DNA of 54,118 nt. Origin: CAZWMK01 sp964635065 (GTDB taxonomy: Bacteria > Pseudomonadota > Alphaproteobacteria > Sphingomonadales > Sphingomonadaceae). The stretch's first letter is position 1, and each line of letters starts with the position of its first letter. Of this stretch, positions 50,101 to 54,118 are shown piece after piece. Made by a program: the position numbers and the translations under genes. The stretch lies in assembly GCA_964635065.1 (NCBI GenBank), contig CAZWMK010000004.1, positions 1 through 54,118 on the forward strand, read 5' to 3'. The notes under the pieces were generated by a model. The model saw only the letters and a list, made by a program, of their open reading frames with translations. It had not been told where the DNA came from and made no database searches.

Positions 50101-50581
50101 AAAGTTGCCAGCGGTTTCAGCGCCCCAGCGCGCGGCCGTGGCAGCACGTTGGCTGGAAACGCAGGCAACGGGATTTTCAGACGCCGAGCGCGACCGCATG
50201 GCGCAGGACGTTCTCGCCATGCTGGACGATCCGGCGCTGGCCGATATTTTCGGGGCCGATGCGCTGGTCGAGGCGCCACTGACGGCCGTGGTCGGTTCAC
50301 AGGTCATTGCGGGCACTGTTGACCGGTTGTGCATTGCCGAAACGCGCGTCACCGTCGTCGATTACAAGACAGGACTGGCGATCCCCGCCACGGTCGCGGC
50401 GGTGCCGCGCAGCTATCTCATCCAGATGGCCGCTTATCGGGCGGCGCTACGGCGCATCTTCCCGGATCGGACAGTGGCGGCTACGCTGATCTACACCAGC
50501 GGCCCGCGGCGCTTTGACCTGTCTGACGAATTGCTTGACAGCGTGCTGGCAAGCATTGAACCGGAGCGCGCGCCGTCCTAG
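47102..50581 (+). CDS. addA: Double-strand break repair helicase AddA
   Basis: A 1159-residue UvrD/RecB-type helicase-nuclease. Walker A SASAGTGKT is at residues 25-33, motif II reads HILVDEAQDTN, motif VI lies in LLYVALTRAEDML and the C-terminal nuclease motif is GTVDRL then VVDYKTG. With AddB it resects DNA ends for RecA loading. GTG 47102 overlaps the addB stop (GTGA); an in-frame ATG at 47084 is an alternative start six codons earlier. trxA follows after 31 bases. Confidence 0.96.
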   Translation: MSRIVQTLRDTQARAADPASHAWVSASAGTGKTQVLTARVLRLLLDGVRPDRILCLTFTRAAAAEMQDRIYGILAGWLHADDASLTAQLQGLRAAHDADACTRARQLFATVLDARGGLRIQTLHSYAQSLLASFPLEAGIAPGFRLMDDRTGAELRHRALIALVETAEAGGVRSILDDLAALAVRLGEVRVHEVTATLLQHGEAIQALGPIEAIDARLRQLLDLPLTGDADLAISAAVGDGSHEAGLHAYAMAMADWNVKTGLEYADIIRDWLMAPPAGRVASIDKLMKVFLKSDGGIRALKGKPAKDDGLAALHVRLADWLSGLSALRSRFDLLDHAGVHLRVGWRLASVFARDKARTGGLAFDDMITGAARLLCAPGMAEWVRYKLDQSIDHILVDEAQDTNAAQWTIIDALAAPFFAGEGAVDRQRTLFAVGDFKQAIFSFQGTDPTVFAAAETRYRDLANAARAAFQPVPLSDSFRSTQAVLSLVDAMIAHHGGGSMGLDGAVPPHQAARKGVPGQVVLWDAVRDPRNVRDKAKEGAHNGAGDGTDPDGALRFVPGAQTLMAQKLAAQIAGWLDPASPDRLWLGARGRYAAAGDILILVRKRGNFVPALVAELHRCHVPIAGVDRLRLVEPIGVQDCLSLIRFALQPGDDLALATLLTSPFIGWSQEQLFALAHGRRGSLWRQLRDAETPHGLDAKAWLGRVLDLADFTPPYEFLETILSGPLDGRARLLARLGEEARDAIDTLVTQALMFEADHPPSLQGFLNWIESDTSELKRDPESAGAAVRIMTVHGAKGLQAPVVVLADAAHEKDVSRASHALVDAGGVTVPVFADSKMRASAPVVAAAFDQIADKLAAEDWRLLYVALTRAEDMLFIGGALGRKEEAPKPDSWHARLQPAFAVLGAEAEGHALWGGQIRYDQGDPGASAVKAPDGKTDAGTIAAPVPMPGWALSSAPPESTPPRPLSPSQLGRDDSGTAPPSPAALRAAERGRLLHSLFEKLPAVSAPQRAAVAARWLETQATGFSDAERDRMAQDVLAMLDDPALADIFGADALVEAPLTAVVGSQVIAGTVDRLCIAETRVTVVDYKTGLAIPATVAAVPRSYLIQMAAYRAALRRIFPDRTVAATLIYTSGPRRFDLSDELLDSVLASIEPERAPS

Positions 50582-50612
50582 CTTCATGAGGACAATCAAC
50601 GGGAGACATAAC

Positions 50613-50933
50613 ATGGCCACCATCAACGTGACCGCAGATAATTTCGACACGCTCTTGCAGTCGCCGACCCCTGTGCTCGTCGATTTCTGGGCGCCCTGGT
50701 GTGGCCCGTGCAAGCAGATTGCACCCGCCCTCGAAGAACTGTCGGACGAACTCGCCGGTCAGGTGACGATCGCCAAGCTCAACACCGACGACTTTCCGGA
50801 ACTGGCGTCGAAATTCGGTATTCGCGGCATTCCGACGATGATCCTGTTCAAGGATGGCCAGCAGACGGCAACCAAAGTCGGCGCCCAGCCCAAATCGGCC
50901 ATCAAGGGCTGGATTGAAGGCGAAATCGCCTAA
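50613..50933 (+). CDS. trxA: Thioredoxin
   Basis: A 106-residue thioredoxin with active site WCGPC (Cys30, Cys33), the cis-proline loop GIPTMILF and the usual start ATINVTADNF. It is the general cytoplasmic disulfide reductant. ATG 50613 follows GGGAGA; the frame runs further upstream inside addA without support. The last four bases overlap the 3' end of the convergent IMPase-family gene. Confidence 0.97.
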   Translation: MATINVTADNFDTLLQSPTPVLVDFWAPWCGPCKQIAPALEELSDELAGQVTIAKLNTDDFPELASKFGIRGIPTMILFKDGQQTATKVGAQPKSAIKGWIEGEIA

Positions 50934-51724
50934 AGCTGCAAGATCGCATGCGCCTCGCCCCACAGCCGGGGCGAGGCCGTTGCGAGCAGGCTCTGTCCGT
51001 GTTCGGTCGGCGTATAAGGCGTGCCGTCAAAGCGCGCGATCTGGCCGCCTGCTTCCGTCAGGAACAGTGCGCCGGGGGCATGGTCCCACGGCAGTGTCCG
51101 CCAGAACAGCGCCACATCATTTTCACCGGTGACAAGACGAGGATATTGCGCCCCCGCACAGCGCGGAATCGGTGCGACCGTCATGCGGCCTGCGGCCCGC
51201 GCCTCGATATGTGTACGCAGATCGGGCGGCAGAAAGCCGGTCGCCAAGGCACCGACCGGGGGTGTGTGGCCGCTTTCGCGTGCATGCACACGGATGTCGT
51301 CGATGAATGCGCCGCGCCCGTGCCGCGCCCGGCACAGCCGGTACGTGGCCGGATCCAGCATCCAGCTGGCCTGGGTTTCGCCATCATCAAGCAGTGCGAT
51401 CATGACGGCAAAGGGAGTCCGGCCTTCAGCGAAGTTCGATGTGCCATCCAGTGGATCGACGAGCCAGCATGTGCCGTCCGCCAGTTGCGTCAGCCGTTCG
51501 GGATCGGCAGCGACGGCTTCCTCGCCAACCACCCGGCTGCCGGGGATGAGCCGCAGCAGCGCCTCGGTCAAATAGGCTTCCGATTCCTGGTCGGCGATGG
51601 TCACGGTCTCGCCGGGGCTTTTTTCTGTGACATGGCCTTCGCGCAGATTCCGGAATCGCGGCAGGATGAAGCGTTCGGCGGCGATCCGCATCATGCCCGC
51701 AACGGCGGCGTCCAGCGCATCCAC
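50930..51724 (-). CDS. Inositol-monophosphatase-family phosphatase
   Basis: A 264-residue lithium-sensitive-type phosphatase. Metal ligands are visible as Glu in VVGEEAV (about residues 66-70), Asp90 and Asp93 in DPLDGTSNF, and the late Asp in PWDHAPGALF. Substrate could be inositol phosphate, histidinol phosphate or PAP; the sequence alone does not decide between SuhB-, HisN- or CysQ-like. It lies 11 bases after argJ on the same strand, which makes an amino-acid-biosynthesis role (histidinol phosphatase) attractive but unproven. Confidence 0.87.
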   Translation of the reverse strand: MDALDAAVAGMMRIAAERFILPRFRNLREGHVTEKSPGETVTIADQESEAYLTEALLRLIPGSRVVGEEAVAADPERLTQLADGTCWLVDPLDGTSNFAEGRTPFAVMIALLDDGETQASWMLDPATYRLCRARHGRGAFIDDIRVHARESGHTPPVGALATGFLPPDLRTHIEARAAGRMTVAPIPRCAGAQYPRLVTGENDVALFWRTLPWDHAPGALFLTEAGGQIARFDGTPYTPTEHGQSLLATASPRLWGEAHAILQL

Positions 51725-51735
51725 AGTCGCCGGCC

Positions 51736-52980
51736 TCAGCTGCGGTAATCGGCGTTGATGCTGATGTAACCGTGCGTCAGGTCGCAGGTCCAGACAGTGG
51801 CGCGCCCCTGTCCGATACCAAGGCCGATGCCGATGTCGATATTCTGTCCCTTGAGATGCTGCGCGACGGGCGCTTCATCATAGCCCTCAACGGCAAGGCC
51901 GTCCCGCGCGACGATGGTGGTGCCAAAACGGATGGAAAGCCGGTCGCGGTCGGCAGCTTCGCCTGCCTTGCCAACGGCGGCGACAACACGGCCCCAGTTT
52001 GCATCTTCTCCGGCAATGGCGGTCTTGACGAGCGGCGAATTGGCCACCGACAGGGCAACGCGCCGTGCTGCCTGATCGTTTTCCGCGCCTTCGACGGTGA
52101 TGGTGATGAACTTGCTGGCGCCTTCGCCGTCACGTACGACAAGCTGCGCCAGTTCGCGGCAAAGATCGGACAGGGCCGCAACGAAAGCATCCGCGCCCGC
52201 ATCGGCAGCCGAAGCGAGTGGCGCGTTTCCGGCCTGGCCGGTGGCAAAGGCGAGAATGGTGTCGCTTGTCGACGTATCGCCATCGACGGTGATGCAGTTG
52301 AAGCTCTGATCGGTTGCTTCGGTCAGCATGGATTGCAACAGCGCCGGCGCGATGGCGGCATCGGTGAAGATGTAGCCCAGCATCGTTGCCATGTCTGGCG
52401 CGATCATGCCCGATCCCTTGATGATGCCGACAAGCGCGACCTTCTTGTCGCCGATCATGGCATGTCGCACCGCACCCTTGGCAAAGGTGTCTGTTGTCAT
52501 GATGGTCTCGGCCGCAGCTTCCCAGGATGCAGTGTCCCCGGCCTGAAGTTTGCCAAGGGCCGCATCAAGACCGATGGCGGCCTTTTCCTGCGGCAAAGGC
52601 ACACCGATCACGCCGGTTGACGAGACGAAAACCTGATCGGCATTGCAGCCAAGAGCAGCGGCCGCCCTGTCGACGATGAAACGCACGGCCGCGGCTCCCT
52701 TGGCGCCGGTGAAGGCGTTGCTGTTGCCAGCATTGACGACAAGCGCCCGCGCGGCGCCGCCCTTCAGGGCCGCGCGGCACCAGTCGACTTCGGGGGACGG
52801 ACATTTTGAGCGGGTCATCACGCCCGCAACCGCCGTGCCGGGATCAAGGAGCGCGAGCGTCATGTCATTGCGCGTCCAGCTCTTGTATCCGGCGCGCGCG
52901 ACCACGAGCCGGACGCCAGGAACGGCAGGCAGATCTGGGAACCGGGACGGCGCCAGCGGCGAGCGGGCAAGTGCAGTCAT
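51736..52980 (-). CDS. argJ: Bifunctional ornithine acetyltransferase/N-acetylglutamate synthase ArgJ
   Basis: A 414-residue ArgJ. The self-cleavage site is MATML, with Thr199 as the N-terminal nucleophile of the beta chain; upstream are NAGNSNAFTG and SSTGVIGVPLP, which form the oxyanion and substrate region. It closes the cyclic arginine pathway by moving acetyl from N-acetylornithine to glutamate. The start at 52980 (MTALARSPLAP) is the family start; the frame is open to 53103 without a ribosome site. It is divergent from secA. Confidence 0.96.
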   Translation of the reverse strand: MTALARSPLAPSRFPDLPAVPGVRLVVARAGYKSWTRNDMTLALLDPGTAVAGVMTRSKCPSPEVDWCRAALKGGAARALVVNAGNSNAFTGAKGAAAVRFIVDRAAAALGCNADQVFVSSTGVIGVPLPQEKAAIGLDAALGKLQAGDTASWEAAAETIMTTDTFAKGAVRHAMIGDKKVALVGIIKGSGMIAPDMATMLGYIFTDAAIAPALLQSMLTEATDQSFNCITVDGDTSTSDTILAFATGQAGNAPLASAADAGADAFVAALSDLCRELAQLVVRDGEGASKFITITVEGAENDQAARRVALSVANSPLVKTAIAGEDANWGRVVAAVGKAGEAADRDRLSIRFGTTIVARDGLAVEGYDEAPVAQHLKGQNIDIGIGLGIGQGRATVWTCDLTHGYISINADYRS

Positions 52981-53049
52981 GGGCAAGCTTCCATAAAGGG
53001 ATTCGGCGTATTGGATATCGCCATAGCCCGGGAAGCGAAGGGCGCGCAA

Positions 53050-53078
53050 TTGACTAGTGCGGCGCGGCTCCCTATGTC
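53050..53078 (+). promoter_or_regulatory. Possible sigma-70 promoter for secA
   Basis: TTGACT (53050-53055), a 17-base spacer and TATGTC (53073-53078) lie 48 bases before the secA ATG. The -35 box is a five-of-six match and the -10 box is weak. Assignment is by position and spacing. Confidence 0.45.
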
Positions 53079-53126
53079 CCGACCTCAAATGTCCGTCGCA
53101 CATATGCGGCTTTTCAAGGTGGTCTC

Positions 53127-54118
53127 ATGCTCGGTTTAGGCGGCATCGCCAAGCGGCTTTTCGGTTCATCCAACGATCGCTATGTCCGGTCGCTCCGGCC
53201 CATCGTTGCCAAGATCAACGCTTTGGAAAGCCAGATATCCGCACTGTCCGACGATGAACTGAAAGCGCAGACGCCCAAGCTCAAGGCGCGTCTTGAGGCC
53301 GGTGAAAGTCTCGACAGCCTGCTGCCCGAAGCCTTTGCAACGGTGCGCGAGGCTGCAAAACGCGTCATCGGCCAGCGTCATTATGATGTGCAGCTTATCG
53401 GCGGCATCGTCCTTCATCGCGGTGAAATTGCGGAAATGCGCACTGGTGAAGGCAAGACGCTGGTCGCGACGGCACCTGTCTACCTGAATGCACTGACCGG
53501 AAAAGGCGTTCACGTCGTTACCGTCAACGATTATCTCGCCAAGCGCGATGCCGGCTGGATGAGCCAGATTTATGGCTTCCTCGGCCTGACGACCGGCGTG
53601 ATCGTGCCCAATATCGATGATCAGGCCCGCCGCGAAGCCTATGCCAGCGACATTACCTATGGCACGAATAATGAGTTCGGGTTCGATTATCTGCGCGACA
53701 ACATGAAATATGAGCGCGGCCAGATGGTGCAGCGCCCGTTCAATTTCGCCATTGTCGATGAAGTTGACTCGATCCTGATCGACGAAGCGCGCACGCCGCT
53801 GATCATTTCGGGGCCGACCGACGACAAGTCGGATCTTTACCTTGCCGTTGATGCCATTGTGCGCACCTTTGTCGAAGGTGATTACGAGGTTGACGAAAAG
53901 CAGAAATCCGTGGTGCTGACCGAGAGCGGCACCGAGAAAGCGGAGCGCCTGCTTGAAGAGGCCGGTCTGCTTGAAGGACAGAATCTCTATGACTTCGAGA
54001 ATACGCAGGCCGTTCACCACCTGAATCAGGCCTTGCGCGCCAATGTGATCTTCAAGCGCGATACCGATTACATCGTGCGCGATGGCAAAGTGGTGATTAT
54101 CGACGAGTTTACCGGGCG
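53127..54118 (+). CDS. secA: Preprotein translocase ATPase SecA (3'-truncated by window)
   Basis: The first 330 residues of SecA; the gene runs off the window. Walker A MRTGEGKT is at about residues 104-111, the conserved GFDYLRDNM and the DEAD-box-like VDEVDSILIDEARTPLIISGP follow, then the start of the preprotein cross-linking domain. SecA drives protein export through SecYEG. It starts MLGLGGIAKRLFGSSNDR, the usual N-terminus, with an AAGGTGG ribosome site. Confidence 0.97.
   Translation, partial: MLGLGGIAKRLFGSSNDRYVRSLRPIVAKINALESQISALSDDELKAQTPKLKARLEAGESLDSLLPEAFATVREAAKRVIGQRHYDVQLIGGIVLHRGEIAEMRTGEGKTLVATAPVYLNALTGKGVHVVTVNDYLAKRDAGWMSQIYGFLGLTTGVIVPNIDDQARREAYASDITYGTNNEFGFDYLRDNMKYERGQMVQRPFNFAIVDEVDSILIDEARTPLIISGPTDDKSDLYLAVDAIVRTFVEGDYEVDEKQKSVVLTESGTEKAERLLEEAGLLEGQNLYDFENTQAVHHLNQALRANVIFKRDTDYIVRDGKVVIIDEFTG

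Overview
The window is GC-rich, gene-dense chromosomal DNA with the gene content of a sphingomonad-type alphaproteobacterium: TonB receptors, Rieske oxygenases, SnoaL-like proteins and GSTs lie next to an alphaproteobacterial flagellar locus and a divL-tsaE-amgK-murU-addB-addA-trxA run. No tRNA, rRNA, CRISPR array, transposase or attachment site was seen, and no gene-free stretch exceeds 300 bases (the longest, 19060-19326, is a promoter region). The genus cannot be fixed from the sequence alone.

Region 1 (1-25802) is a large accessory catabolic locus. It holds six SnoaL/NTF2-fold genes (one with two tandem domains), two Rieske oxygenase alpha subunits with a 2Fe-2S ferredoxin but no reductase, three classical SDRs, two CurA-like enone/alkenal reductases, a lipoprotein quinohaemoprotein dehydrogenase, two GST-fold proteins, three VOC proteins, two ThuA-like proteins, a xylose-isomerase-like barrel translationally coupled to an SMP-30 lactonase, an AhpD/CMD protein, an ABM monooxygenase, a GFA protein, a TetR regulator and a TonB receptor. 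It reads as uptake (TonB receptor), ring or side-chain oxygenation (Rieske plus ferredoxin), alcohol/ketone interconversion (SDR, PQQ enzyme), enone reduction (MDR), dehydration/isomerisation/cyclisation (SnoaL) and hydrolysis or ring opening (SMP-30, VOC). The substrate cannot be named; this locus is the best candidate for an undescribed system. Several hairpins and palindromes mark transcript ends and possible operators.

Region 2 (25803-34011) is motility: a PilZ protein, flgF-flgG-flgA-flgH on the minus strand, and divergently fliL-fliM, a DUF6468-like protein, a MotE-like protein, cheZ and a TPR protein. CtrA-type TTAACC boxes lie just upstream of fliL, cheZ and the PilZ gene.

Region 3 (34008-39352) holds a nitroreductase, a second TonB receptor, an SBF-like transporter and a beta-CASP metallo-hydrolase.

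Region 4 (39500-54118) is core housekeeping: a DivL-like kinase whose phospho-acceptor histidine is replaced by tyrosine, then overlapping tsaE, amgK, murU, addB and addA, then trxA. An inositol-monophosphatase-family gene and argJ run the other way, and secA begins at 53127 and is cut by the window edge. DivL and the CtrA-like motility boxes fit one CckA-CtrA regulatory circuit.
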